36,308 nucleotides of DNA from Cytophagales bacterium CG12_big_fil_rev_8_21_14_0_65_40_12 (GCA_002786855.1 PCUU01000040.1:1-36308), one strand, 5' to 3'; shown: positions 26,903 to 35,508, counted from the stretch's first letter. Translations and numbers: made by a program. The notes: generated by a model from the sequence alone, not told the origin.

Positions 26903-28642
26903 ATGAAAAGATATATATCCAACTTATTCGCTGGTTTAATCATGGTAGGTTTAACGCTACCTGTTGCCAGTTTTGCACAAAGTGCCGATGGAATATTTAG
27001 GGCTGCGGGTTCTCCCCATAATCCTAAAGTAGATATTGCATTCAACCGATACTACACGGCCGAAGGCCTTGCTGAAATTTCTAAGAAAATTGCAGATGCC
27101 CACCCAGATTTGGTGAAGCGTATTTCGATTGGTAAATCTTTCGAAGGACGTGATTTATGGATGCTGCAAGTTACCAATTACAAAAAAGGCAATGCGGATA
27201 GAAAACCTGCTTTTTATGTAGATGGGAATATTCACTCCAATGAAATTCAGGGTGCCGAAATCTGTATTTACACCGCTTGGTATTTGACAGAAAACTTTGG
27301 CGATGTGGAGTACATTACTGAAATGTTGAATGACCGCATTTTCTATATCGTTCCAACCATCAACCCTGATGCCAGGAACAACTATATGAAAGAAGCCAAT
27401 AATGGAAGCTCTCCAAGATCTGGTATGATGCCATTGGATGATGACCGTGATGGTCTATTTGATGAAGATGGTCTGGATGATTTGGATGGAGATGGCTCCG
27501 TAACCAGTATGCGAAGAAAAAGCGAATATGGAGATTTCATCGTTGATCCACTTGATCCACGCAAAATGCTCCAAATCGGACCAGATGACATTACTACCGC
27601 TCAGCGCTATGAAATGCTCGGTGCTGAAGGTGTAGATAATGACGGTGACGGCCGAGTAAATGAAGATAGAGTTGGTTATTATGACCCAAACCGAGATTGG
27701 GCTTGGAAATGGCAACCTGATTATATTCAAGGTGGAGCTTTAAAATACCCATTCAGTGCGCCAGAAAACCGAGCGGTGGCAGATTTTGTAATGGCACATC
27801 CAAATATTGCTGGTGGACAGAGTTTCCACAACAGTGGAGGTATGATTTTAAGAGGCCCCGGAGCTGAAGAAGACTTAGCCACTTATAATAGAGCTGATAT
27901 CCGTATTTACGATGCCATCGGTATGAAAGGCCAAAAAATGCTACCCGGTTACCGATATTTGACGGTTTATAAAGATTTGTACTCTGTATTCGGTGGAGAA
28001 TTAGATTGGTTCTATGGCAGTAGAGGTATTTATACCTTTACCAACGAGATTTTCTCAAGTTTTGCCTACTACAAAAAGGACAATGCTGGTCGCGATCAGG
28101 GCTATGATTTTGATAAAGAATTATTAGCAGGTGATGCATTTACCCCTTGGGCAACTTATAACCATCCGACTTATGGCGAAGTAGAAATTGGAGGTTTTAA
28201 GAAAAACTTCGGCAGGGCTACCCCTGGATTTATGTTGGAAGAAGAACTTCATAGAAATATGTCTTTTGCTTTATACCATGCCCACCATATGCCAATGTTG
28301 AGCATAGATAAAGTGACTGAAAAGGACTTAGGTGGAGGGCTTCGTGAGATCACAGCTGTGATCAAAAATGATAGATTAATGCCGACACATGCCTCTCAAG
28401 ATTTGAAATATAAAATCGAGCGTCCGGATTATGTATCAATTTCGGGTGTTGACGTGCAGGTGGGTATGATTGTAGAAGATGCCGATCTTGCTTTGACGAC
28501 AGAACAAAAAGTAGATCCCGCCAAATTGGTGTTAGAAAACATTCCGGGCAACAGTACGGTAATGGTGCGATGGATCGTTTCGGGCAAAGGCAAACCTAAA
28601 ATTGTGGTAGACAGTGCAAAAGGAGGGGTTGTAGAGAAATAA
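26903..28642 (+). CDS. M14 zinc carboxypeptidase, exported
   Basis: The 579-residue protein has a signal peptide (about 1-26, ending ASFAQ) and a complete M14 active site. Zinc ligands are H111 and E114 in GNIHSNEIQGAE and H309 in QSFHNSGG. Substrate-binding R264 is in DPNRDW and catalytic E382 in FTNEIF. An acidic insert (DDDRDGLFDEDG, LDDLDGDGS, DNDGDGRVNED) resembles Ca-binding loops. The C-terminal ~110 residues form a beta domain. It should remove C-terminal residues from peptides or cleave peptidoglycan-type peptides outside the cytoplasm; the specificity is not readable. It is cotranscribed with the preceding altered paralogue and ended by a terminator. Confidence 0.93.
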   Translation: MKRYISNLFAGLIMVGLTLPVASFAQSADGIFRAAGSPHNPKVDIAFNRYYTAEGLAEISKKIADAHPDLVKRISIGKSFEGRDLWMLQVTNYKKGNADRKPAFYVDGNIHSNEIQGAEICIYTAWYLTENFGDVEYITEMLNDRIFYIVPTINPDARNNYMKEANNGSSPRSGMMPLDDDRDGLFDEDGLDDLDGDGSVTSMRRKSEYGDFIVDPLDPRKMLQIGPDDITTAQRYEMLGAEGVDNDGDGRVNEDRVGYYDPNRDWAWKWQPDYIQGGALKYPFSAPENRAVADFVMAHPNIAGGQSFHNSGGMILRGPGAEEDLATYNRADIRIYDAIGMKGQKMLPGYRYLTVYKDLYSVFGGELDWFYGSRGIYTFTNEIFSSFAYYKKDNAGRDQGYDFDKELLAGDAFTPWATYNHPTYGEVEIGGFKKNFGRATPGFMLEEELHRNMSFALYHAHHMPMLSIDKVTEKDLGGGLREITAVIKNDRLMPTHASQDLKYKIERPDYVSISGVDVQVGMIVEDADLALTTEQKVDPAKLVLENIPGNSTVMVRWIVSGKGKPKIVVDSAKGGVVEK

Positions 28643-28695
28643 AGCAATTTGATGAATCTATAAATTTGACTCTGTAGTCAGTGCTATTCGATAAA

Positions 28696-28727
28696 GACCT
28701 GCCCTTCAATGAGCAGGTCTTTTTTTA
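28696..28727 (+). terminator. Rho-independent terminator after the M14 pair
   Basis: GACCTGC (28696-28702) pairs with GCAGGTC (28713-28719) around a 10-base loop, followed by a run of eight T. The TPR gene on the other strand ends inside the T run, so it may serve the convergent gene too. Confidence 0.9.
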
Positions 28728-29048
28728 TTCCATCTCAAACAATAAATTCTGATAAGCCGCACTCAATTCTCTTAAGGCTTTGGGGTTGTTCTGGGCTTTA
28801 GCTAACTCAATACCTTGCTTATAAATTTCAATGGCACGGGCTTCATCTTCAAAATCGACATAAAGTTGGGCCGCATGATAATAGGTGGGGAGGTAATCAC
28901 TAAAGTGATTCAAAAGATGATCAAAATAGTTTTTGGCTTTCTCTGGCTGTTCGGCTAGGTATTCAGTGCCTAAGGCATACCAATTGAATGGATCATTTTT
29001 ATCCTCTTCCAAGAACTTCTCTAACATCTTCAAACGTTGCTCATTCAT
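28725..29048 (-). CDS. Small tetratricopeptide-repeat protein
   Basis: The 107 residues carry about two and a half TPR motifs: DPFNWYALGTEYLAEQPEKA (about 19-38), LPTYYHAAQLYVDFEDEARA (about 53-72) followed by IEIYKQGIELA, and a helix pair to the end. There is no signal peptide, so it is a cytoplasmic protein-binding scaffold of unknown partner. It is divergent from etfB. A TAAATTTG box (complement of 29096-29103) sits about 48 bp upstream without a matching TTG. Confidence 0.85.
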   Translation of the reverse strand: MNEQRLKMLEKFLEEDKNDPFNWYALGTEYLAEQPEKAKNYFDHLLNHFSDYLPTYYHAAQLYVDFEDEARAIEIYKQGIELAKAQNNPKALRELSAAYQNLLFEME

Positions 29049-29226
29049 TGGCTCAATTCAATTTTTATTTACTTTAGCGATTGACTATCTTCGGGCAAAT
29101 TTAAGGCTTCTGCCTTCTTTTGCATCGTTTTTCTCTAAAATCGGCCGTTTCAGAAATAATATTGAACACTGCGCCTTTTGAGAGGTTGAATAAAGAAAAT
29201 CAATTATAAAATAATCATAAGCAAGC

Positions 29227-29964
29227 ATGAATATACTCGTTTGTATCACCCACGTTCCAGATACGACTTCGCGCATCGCTTTTTCTGATAACAATACCAA
29301 ATTCGATAAGACAGGCGTACAATTTATCATTGGCCCATACGATGATTACGCATTGGCAAGAGCGGTAGAGTTAAAGGAAGCGAGCGGAGGAAAAGTCACC
29401 GTTTTAAATGTTGGCGAAGTAGAAACTGAACCCACAATTAGAAAAGCATTGGCCATTGGCGCTGACGAAGCCATAAGGGTGAACGCTTTTCCTTCAGATT
29501 CTTATTTCGTTGCCAAGCAAATTGCTGAGGTTGCTAAACAAGGAAATTATGATTTGATTTTAATGGGCCGTGAGTCCATTGATTTCAATGGCGGAATGGT
29601 ACACGGTATGGTTGCCGAAATGCTGGGAATGCAATCATTCTCTCCAGTAATGTCTTTAGAAATTGAAGGTGATACAGCCAAAATCAGCCGAGAGATTGAA
29701 GGCGGTAAAGAGAAACTTGAAGTGAAATTGCCTTTTGTGGCGGGTTGTCAAGAGCCAATCGCAGAATGGAAAATCCCAAATATGCGTGGCATCATGTCGG
29801 CTAGAACTAAGCCATTGAATGTGGTGGAACCAAGTGACAATTCAACAATGACTGCCGTGGCGCAATATGAATTACCAGCCCCTAAAGGCGCTGTTAAAAT
29901 GATTGATGCCAATAATGTTGAAGAGCTGGTTTCTTTATTAAAGAATGAAGCGAAAGTAATCTAA
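29227..29964 (+). CDS. etfB: Electron transfer flavoprotein, beta subunit
   Basis: The 245-residue protein begins MNILVCITHVPDTTSRIAF, as EtfB/FixA proteins do. It contains GPYDDYALARAVELKE (about 37-52), the GADEAIRVNA turn, LILMGRESIDFNGGMVHGMVAEMLG (about 117-141) and the late conserved NMRGIMSARTKPL. EtfB binds AMP and, with EtfA, forms the soluble heterodimer that passes electrons from acyl-CoA and other dehydrogenases to the quinone pool. Its stop is 17 bp before etfA. Confidence 0.96.
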   Translation: MNILVCITHVPDTTSRIAFSDNNTKFDKTGVQFIIGPYDDYALARAVELKEASGGKVTVLNVGEVETEPTIRKALAIGADEAIRVNAFPSDSYFVAKQIAEVAKQGNYDLILMGRESIDFNGGMVHGMVAEMLGMQSFSPVMSLEIEGDTAKISREIEGGKEKLEVKLPFVAGCQEPIAEWKIPNMRGIMSARTKPLNVVEPSDNSTMTAVAQYELPAPKGAVKMIDANNVEELVSLLKNEAKVI

Positions 29965-29981
29965 CCCCAAAAGCCAAAGAC

Positions 29982-30935
29982 ATGTCAGTTTTAGTATTTA
30001 TAGAATTAGAAGACGGAAAGATTAAAAAATCTTCAAGAGAAGCCATTGCTTATGGTGCTGCGATTGGAGAGGTAACCGCTTTGGCCCTTGGCTCTGCTTC
30101 GAATGATGAGCTCGCCTCAGCAGGAGAGAATGGAGCTACAAGAGTATTACACGTTGCCGATGAAAGATTGAATGCAGGACTTATTCAGCCATTTGCTGAG
30201 GTGATTAGTTCAGTTTTTGCATCTTCTGGAGCCTCAATTTTAGTAACAGCAAAATCCTCATTGGCCGATGCCGTGGTAGGACGAGTTGCTGTTAAATCTG
30301 GAGCTTCGTTAGCCTCAAATGTTTCGGCATTGCCAGACACTTCGAATGGTTTTGTAGTAAAACAAAGCATATACACAGGAAAAGCGACTGCCAACATGAG
30401 CTTGACTTCGGACAAGAAAATATTAGCCATCAAAAAGAATGCAATCGAACTTAAAACTGGAGGTGCAACAGCATCTGTTGAAGCAACTAGTGTATCGCTT
30501 GATGATGCTTGGTTTGGTGCGAAAATCATTTCTTCCGAAAAAGCAGAAGGTGATGTTTTATTGCCAGAAGCTGATATCGTAGTTTCAGGGGGTAGGGGAT
30601 TAAAAGGCCCAGAAAACTGGGGAATGATAGAAGACCTAGCCAAAACTTTGGGCGCTGCTACTGGTTGTTCTAAACCCGTTTCGGATATGGACTGGAGACC
30701 ACACCACGAACACGTTGGCCAAACGGGGGTAAAGGTGAGTCCAACACTTTATATCGCGGTGGGTATTTCAGGTGCAATTCAGCATTTGGCAGGAGTCAAT
30801 TCTTCTAAGTATATTGTCGTGATTAATAAAGATGCTGATGCGCCATTTTTTAAGGCTGCTGATTACGGTATCGTTGGTGATGCTTTTGAAGTATTGCCAA
30901 AACTAAATGAAGCATTGAAAAAAGCCTTGGCTTAG
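29982..30935 (+). CDS. etfA: Electron transfer flavoprotein, alpha subunit
   Basis: The 317 residues have the usual EtfA layout. The N-terminal domain starts MSVLVFIELEDGKIKKSSRE. The C-terminal FAD domain has VVSGGRGLKGPENWGMI (about 198-214), GCSKPVSDMDWRPHHEHVGQ and TLYIAVGISGAIQHLAGVNS, then VINKDADAPFFKAADYGIVGD. It carries the FAD of the ETF dimer. The next gene starts 12 bp after the stop. Confidence 0.96.
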   Translation: MSVLVFIELEDGKIKKSSREAIAYGAAIGEVTALALGSASNDELASAGENGATRVLHVADERLNAGLIQPFAEVISSVFASSGASILVTAKSSLADAVVGRVAVKSGASLASNVSALPDTSNGFVVKQSIYTGKATANMSLTSDKKILAIKKNAIELKTGGATASVEATSVSLDDAWFGAKIISSEKAEGDVLLPEADIVVSGGRGLKGPENWGMIEDLAKTLGAATGCSKPVSDMDWRPHHEHVGQTGVKVSPTLYIAVGISGAIQHLAGVNSSKYIVVINKDADAPFFKAADYGIVGDAFEVLPKLNEALKKALA

Positions 30936-30947
30936 TTTTTTAGCATT

Positions 30948-31535
30948 TTGGATAAAATTAAAATAGAAATTTTGGGTCTATCATCGAGCCAGTCACAAAC
31001 GTCTGGCTCGTTTGCTCTTGTACTGGGTGAAGTGGAAGGCGAAAGAAGATTGCCCATTATTATAGGAATGTTCGAAGCCCAGGCCATTGCCTTAGAAATC
31101 GAAAAAATCACTCCAAACCGGCCTATGACCCATGACTTATTCAAGTCTTTTGCGGAAGGATTTGGTTTTGAGATAGAACATATCATCATCTCTGATTTAA
31201 AGGAAGGCGTTTTTTTCGCTAAAATCGTTTGCTCTGATGGGATTAAAACCGTGGATATCGATGCCCGTCCCTCTGATGCCATTGCGATCGGTATTCGTTT
31301 TAACGTGCCCTTTTTTACCTATGAAAAAGTACTGTCTGAAGCAGGGATTATCCTTACAGATGAAGAAGAGATAGATGATGATTTCGAAGACGAGGTACTG
31401 GCAGATAAACCCAAAGGAGACCGCTTGCAAGATTATTCTCTAGATAAACTTCAACAAATGTTGGATGAGGCGCTTGGCAATGAGGACTATGAACGCGCAG
31501 CCAAGATTCGTGATGAAATGAACAAAAGAAGTTAA
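30948..31535 (+). CDS. Bifunctional nuclease (DUF151) family protein with C-terminal UVR motif
   Basis: The 195-residue protein has a BFN/DUF151 domain (about 1-135: GSFALVLGEVEGERRLPIII, FEAQAIALEIE, DARPSDAIAIGIRFNVPFF). An acidic linker follows, then a UVR-type helical pair (LQQMLDEALGNEDYERAAKI, about 166-185) as in UvrB/UvrC. The start is a TTG at 30948; the next in-frame ATG would remove the first strands of the domain. Some family members have shown DNase/RNase activity; the role here is unknown. It lies between etfA and a nucleoside transporter, an order I recall from other Bacteroidetes genomes. Confidence 0.9.
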   Translation: MDKIKIEILGLSSSQSQTSGSFALVLGEVEGERRLPIIIGMFEAQAIALEIEKITPNRPMTHDLFKSFAEGFGFEIEHIIISDLKEGVFFAKIVCSDGIKTVDIDARPSDAIAIGIRFNVPFFTYEKVLSEAGIILTDEEEIDDDFEDEVLADKPKGDRLQDYSLDKLQQMLDEALGNEDYERAAKIRDEMNKRS

Positions 31536-31545
31536 AGCTAACCTG

Positions 31546-31580
31546 AGCCTTTCCGATTACTTTGGAAGGGCTTTTATGTT
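31546..31580 (+). terminator. Probable terminator after the nuclease gene
   Basis: AGCCTTTCC (31546-31554) pairs with GGAAGGGCT (31564-31572), with one G-U pair and a 9-base loop. A short, interrupted T run follows. It is weaker than the other terminators here and may allow read-through. Confidence 0.55.
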
Positions 31581-31647
31581 TCTTCATAGGGTTGGCAGTG
31601 AAAGTAGCAAAGCATAATGATCATGGCCTAATGAATGGATTGAAATC

Positions 31648-32961
31648 ATGGCAATAGTAAGAGGAATAATTGGGCTAATAGTCCTCATTGGCATCGCCTT
31701 TTTGCTTTCTGGCAAAAGAAAAAAAATTGATTGGAGATTGGTTGGGGTCGGTGTTATCATCCAACTGGTCATTGCCCTGCTTATTTCAGAAGTAGATTTC
31801 ATTAAGCGAGCTTTTGATTTCGTAAGCCAAGGCTTCGTGACCTTTTTAGGTTTTTCATTAAACGGAGCGGAATTTCTCTATGGCGATTTGGCCAAGAATA
31901 GTTCAGCTGTAGAAGGTGTAAATCATAATTTAGGTTTCCTTTTTGTATTTCAAGCATTGCCAACAGTAATTTTCTTTTCAGCTGTAACCGCTGGGCTTTA
32001 CTATCTCGGTATCCTTCAAAAAATTGTTTACGGGTTTGCATGGATCATGGCCAAGACCATGCGCTTATCGGGAGCTGAATCAATGTCGGCTGCAGGTAAT
32101 ATCTTCTTAGGCCAAACAGAAGCTCCTTTGTTAGTCAAACCATTTATTTCTGGAATGACCCGTTCCGAATTACTTTGTTTAATGACAGGCGGAATGGCAA
32201 CCATCGCAGGTTCTGTTTTGGGCGCTTATGTTTCATTTTTAGGAGGTGGAGATCCAGCACAGCAAGCAAAATTTGCTACCTATTTATTGAGCGCTTCTGT
32301 GATGAATGCTCCTGCAGCCATCGTTATGGCAAAGATTTTTTTACCCGAGCTAGAACCCGATAAAATCGACTCAAGGCTAAGAGTGAATAAGGATCAAATT
32401 GGAGTCAACGTGATTGATGCCCTTGCTGGTGGAGCTTCTGACGGATTGAAATTAGCCTTGAACATTGGCGCAATGCTGCTTGCCTTTATTGCGGTGATCT
32501 ACTCATTGAACTGGATTCTTGTTGATGGAATAGGAGAATGGACAGGTCTTAATGCTTTTGTTATTTCGAGCACAGGTGGTGTTTTTGATGGTTTCAGTCT
32601 TCAGTATATCCTTGGTCAGTTATTTAGGGTTTTTGCCTTTATCATGGGAGTGGAATGGGCAGAAACGCTTCAAGTAGGCAGTCTGATTGGCCAGAAAACT
32701 GTGATTAACGAATTTGTTGCTTATCTGAGCTTAGCAGATATGAAGGCAGCGGGCGATTTAAGCGAAAAGTCAATTGTCATTGCGACTTACGCCCTATGTG
32801 GATTTGCGAACTTCTCTTCCATTGCCATTCAAATTGGAGGTATTGGAAGTTTAGCACCCAATCGACAAGGTGATCTTTCTAAACTAGGGATCAAGGCATT
32901 GATGGCAGCTACTTTAGCCACAATGATGACGGCTACGATTGCAGGTGCGCTGTTTGGGTAA
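31648..32961 (+). CDS. Concentrative nucleoside transporter (NupC/CNT family)
   Basis: The 437 residues form a multi-span inner-membrane protein of the CNT family, which imports nucleosides with Na+ or H+. The N-terminal helices (MAIVRGIIGLIVLIGIAFLL) and the gate domain precede the signature GQTEAPLLVKPF (about 155-166). Downstream come LMTGGMATIAGSVLGAYVSF and the second substrate/ion site around VINEFVAYLSL (about 352-362). The final helix pair is GIKALMAATLATMMTATIAG. It is a usual length for bacterial CNTs. anmK follows 9 bp downstream. Confidence 0.94.
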   Translation: MAIVRGIIGLIVLIGIAFLLSGKRKKIDWRLVGVGVIIQLVIALLISEVDFIKRAFDFVSQGFVTFLGFSLNGAEFLYGDLAKNSSAVEGVNHNLGFLFVFQALPTVIFFSAVTAGLYYLGILQKIVYGFAWIMAKTMRLSGAESMSAAGNIFLGQTEAPLLVKPFISGMTRSELLCLMTGGMATIAGSVLGAYVSFLGGGDPAQQAKFATYLLSASVMNAPAAIVMAKIFLPELEPDKIDSRLRVNKDQIGVNVIDALAGGASDGLKLALNIGAMLLAFIAVIYSLNWILVDGIGEWTGLNAFVISSTGGVFDGFSLQYILGQLFRVFAFIMGVEWAETLQVGSLIGQKTVINEFVAYLSLADMKAAGDLSEKSIVIATYALCGFANFSSIAIQIGGIGSLAPNRQGDLSKLGIKALMAATLATMMTATIAGALFG

Positions 32962-32970
32962 TCAATCTTT

Positions 32971-34050
32971 ATGCTAAAGGATAACTACAAGGTTATAGGC
33001 TTAATGTCAGGTACATCTTTAGATGGACTGGATATCGCGTATTGTAGCTTTGAGAAGAAGCTTGGGCAGTGGCATTTCGATTTACTTCAGTCTGAATTTG
33101 TTGCTTATACTGATGAATTCAGAGGCCGGTTAAAAAACAGTATTGACTTATCAGCAATTGATCTGTTGGTATTGAATAATCAGTATGGTGTATGGTTAGG
33201 GCAAAAAGCAAAACGATTTTTAGACCAGCATCAGCTCGAAGTTGACTTCATAGCCAGCCATGGTCACACCGTTTTTCATCAGATCGACAAACAACTTACT
33301 TATCAGATTGGCAACGGACAGACTCTGGCTAATACTTCTGGCCAAAAAGTAATCTGTGATTTTAGAGCATTAGATGTAAGTCTTGGTGGCCAAGGCGCTC
33401 CTTTAGTGCCGATAGGCGATAAGCTTTTGTTTTCAGAGTATGACTTTTGCCTCAATCTAGGTGGGATTTCTAATGTTTCTTTTGATCATCTAAGAGAGCG
33501 CATTGCATTCGATATAGCACCAGTGAATATGTTGCTCTCTTATGTACTAAAGTCGACTGGTCTTCCATACGATGATGGTGGGAGTATGGCAAAAGAGGGT
33601 AAGCTATGTGAGGAACTCTTTGATGCATTGAATGCGCTACCATATTATCAATTGCCTTTCCCTAAATCATTAGGTTATGAATGGTTTGTAGATCAAGTAG
33701 TGTCAATTCTGAATCAATTCGATTTGCCAATTGCGGATTTACTTTGTACCAGTGTACATCATATTGCTTTTCAGATCGCAAGTTCCATAGGCCATTATAC
33801 ACATCCTGGAGCTAAAATGCTGGTCACTGGGGGAGGGGTGAAGAACCATTTTCTAATTGAGATACTGAGAAGCTATTTAAAAGATGAGATAGAGGTAGTA
33901 ATACCAAGTTCCGAAATCATTGATTTCAAAGAAGCGATTGTTTTTGCCTTTATGGGGGTGCTTCGCGATTGCGGTGAAATCAACTCCTTAAGGTCTGTTA
34001 CGGGGGCATATAAAGATGCTAGCTCAGGGGTTCTTTTTTATCCTAACTAG
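32971..34050 (+). CDS. anmK: Anhydro-N-acetylmuramic acid kinase
   Basis: The 359-residue cytoplasmic sugar kinase has GLMSGTSLDGLDIAYCSF (10-27), IASHGHTVFH (94-103), GQGAPLVPIGDKLLF (140-154), LNLGGISNVSFD (161-172), the catalytic Asp in AFDIAPVN (D181) and the late ATP-site VTGGGVKNHFLIE. It converts 1,6-anhydro-MurNAc from murein turnover to MurNAc-6-phosphate. Together with mpl at the other end of the window, it shows that this organism recycles its cell wall. It is probably cotranscribed with the transporter. Confidence 0.95.
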   Translation: MLKDNYKVIGLMSGTSLDGLDIAYCSFEKKLGQWHFDLLQSEFVAYTDEFRGRLKNSIDLSAIDLLVLNNQYGVWLGQKAKRFLDQHQLEVDFIASHGHTVFHQIDKQLTYQIGNGQTLANTSGQKVICDFRALDVSLGGQGAPLVPIGDKLLFSEYDFCLNLGGISNVSFDHLRERIAFDIAPVNMLLSYVLKSTGLPYDDGGSMAKEGKLCEELFDALNALPYYQLPFPKSLGYEWFVDQVVSILNQFDLPIADLLCTSVHHIAFQIASSIGHYTHPGAKMLVTGGGVKNHFLIEILRSYLKDEIEVVIPSSEIIDFKEAIVFAFMGVLRDCGEINSLRSVTGAYKDASSGVLFYPN

Positions 34051-34063
34051 GTTCTACTTACTT

Positions 34064-34342
34064 TCATAATTCTCCTTTGTATAAATCCCAAACAGGAAAA
34101 ATAAGCTCGTAGTCGTTCCAATTAAGGTTTCCATCAGTGATTTCGAATCTTTCAAATACTTGATGATTTAAATACTTTGAAATGGAAGGGTGCAATGACT
34201 TTAGCAAGAAGGGCTTAAAATCTAAAACCCTTTTAACACCATCATTGAATTCTATTTCAATTAAGAATTCCGAAATTATTTTAGCTGAAATGACTTTTAT
34301 CACTTCGGTTTCATTTTCCCTATAGTCAACAAGTATTTTCAT
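34064..34342 (-). CDS. DUF2442 protein
   Basis: The 92-residue protein resembles the DUF2442 family: an IEFNDGVKRVLDFKPFL stretch (about 32-48) and the C-terminal LNWNDYELIFPVWDLY (about 73-88). It is the second gene of a minus-strand pair; its ATG overlaps the stop of the DUF4160 gene (ATGA), so translation is coupled. Such pairs are often listed as toxin-antitoxin-like, but no activity is established that I can cite. It may recruit or regulate its partner. Confidence 0.8.
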   Translation of the reverse strand: MKILVDYRENETEVIKVISAKIISEFLIEIEFNDGVKRVLDFKPFLLKSLHPSISKYLNHQVFERFEITDGNLNWNDYELIFPVWDLYKGEL

Positions 34343-34644
34343 TTTACACGTTGGGTGATTTTTTCGAACTCCACCTCTTTATGATACACAAAGTAGTTAA
34401 TCCATTTTTGGATAATTTGATTTCCGTATTCTTCTAAAAACGCTTCAAAATCCTTTAGGTTCTTTCCCTTCAAAGGTTGCATCCCTTTTACATTGGTTAT
34501 TCTAATTTCTGATATTTCTCCATCAATGATATAGAATTCGGCTTTGCTTTCAAACTCTCCTTTTTTAGCATGAACATGAATGGGTTCGTGTTCATTGGAA
34601 TAGAAGAACAATATGATTCCTAAGTATTCAAAAATCTTTGGCAT
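34339..34644 (-). CDS. DUF4160 protein
   Basis: The 101-residue protein has the DUF4160 hallmarks MPKIFEYLGIILFFYSNEH then EPIHVHAKKGEFESKAEF (about 20-37), and a C-terminal LKDFEAFLEEYGNQIIQKW helix. It is the first gene of the DUF4160-DUF2442 unit. The pair is short, AT-rich and isolated between anmK (convergent) and an unrelated gene, which fits a mobile or addiction-type cassette. The function is unknown. Confidence 0.82.
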   Translation of the reverse strand: MPKIFEYLGIILFFYSNEHEPIHVHAKKGEFESKAEFYIIDGEISEIRITNVKGMQPLKGKNLKDFEAFLEEYGNQIIQKWINYFVYHKEVEFEKITQRVK

Positions 34645-34969
34645 CTCTAGGGACTATATATTAAAGATACAAAGTATTGATTATTGAAATGCTATAAATT
34701 ATGTACGGAAATTTGATTCATGATTTTCAAACTGTCCGCCTATTTAGCCTTTTTGGGTTGATTTGATCATTACAATCGCGCGTTCATTCCCATCTATTGC
34801 TAGTTCATCCTTGATTTAAGCGGGTTCATCCGCAACTTGTTCACTAACCAATCAATGGTGTACGCTTTCGTAACACATTTACCCGAATTTGGCGATGTTA
34901 AAAATTTATAATGCTGATAATCAGTGATTTAAAATCGTTGGCATGTCCATTGACTAAAGAATGGCACGA
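34645..34969. other. Gene-free divergent region
   Basis: This AT-rich stretch lies between the DUF4160 gene and the small exported protein gene, which diverge, so it must hold both promoters. I found no TAnnTTTG box with a proper TTG on either strand; TACTTTG on the minus strand near 34670 is one base short. No ORF, repeat or hairpin of note was seen. Confidence 0.5.
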
Positions 34970-35380
34970 ATGAAAAACTTAAGAACAAAAAATCAAAACA
35001 ACAAAGTCATGAAAAGCTCAAAGGTAAGAACTCAAAAGAATTTAAGTGCGGTAATTGCTTTAGCACTGGCATTGGTTACTTTATTTCAGGCGAGCTTTGT
35101 TAGCTCAAATGAGACATCAGACAATAATGTAACGATCATGGAAGCAGAATTGGTAGCCGAAATTGAGATGATGCTGTCGGAAAACGAGGATACCTCAATC
35201 ATAGATGAAGTATATATGGAAATCGAAAATGAGAACATTGCAACTGTTAAAGTTTTCGATACCAACAATGAGTTGATCGCAGAAGGTAATCCTAGCGAAA
35301 ACGAAGAGGTTAGAAAATTGGTGAATCAAGCCGATTTCTTGCTGCAGTCTACCGAAGCGAGGTATTTTAGAATAGGATAA
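34970..35380 (+). CDS. Small exported protein of unknown function
   Basis: I do not recognise a family. From 34970 the product is 136 residues; the frame also has ATGs at 34961 and 35009. A basic start and a hydrophobic helix (AVIALALALVTLFQASFVSS) form a signal peptide or anchor, and the start at 35009 would give it a more usual length. The mature part is acidic (many Glu and Asp), about 90 residues, with a central VKVFDTNNELIAEGNP that resembles a beta hairpin. It has no Cys and no lipobox. It is followed by a perfect hairpin and a terminator, so it is transcribed alone. Confidence 0.7.
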   Translation: MKNLRTKNQNNKVMKSSKVRTQKNLSAVIALALALVTLFQASFVSSNETSDNNVTIMEAELVAEIEMMLSENEDTSIIDEVYMEIENENIATVKVFDTNNELIAEGNPSENEEVRKLVNQADFLLQSTEARYFRIG

Positions 35381-35395
35381 AATTGGTAAAAACAA

Positions 35396-35433
35396 TCTTC
35401 CCTCTATTCACATGGTCAGTTGTAGAGGGAAGA
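35396..35433 (+). other. Perfect 11-bp hairpin without a T run
   Basis: TCTTCCCTCTA (35396-35406) pairs exactly with TAGAGGGAAGA (35423-35433) across a 16-base loop, 16 bp past the stop of the small exported protein. There is no T tract, so it is not a standard terminator. It could stabilise the mRNA 3' end or be a protein-binding site. Confidence 0.7.
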
Positions 35434-35479
35434 CAAAATATCTAGTTAGTTAATGGTTAATTTGGTTTAATTGGAAAGG

Positions 35480-35508
35480 GTCGCTCATAAGAGCGACTTT
35501 TTTCTTTT
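35480..35508 (+). terminator. Rho-independent terminator
   Basis: GTCGCTC (35480-35486) and GAGCGAC (35491-35497) form a 7-bp stem with a 4-base loop, followed by six T, a C and four T. It ends the transcript of the small exported protein. Confidence 0.88.

Noticed and set aside
25662-27730. Antisense ORFs across the M14 genes
   Set aside because: They arise opposite the acidic Asp-rich inserts and have no independent support.
28933-29330. ORFs on both strands between and across the TPR and etfB genes
   Set aside because: They overlap well-supported genes (TPR on the minus strand, etfB on the plus strand) and have no recognisable features.
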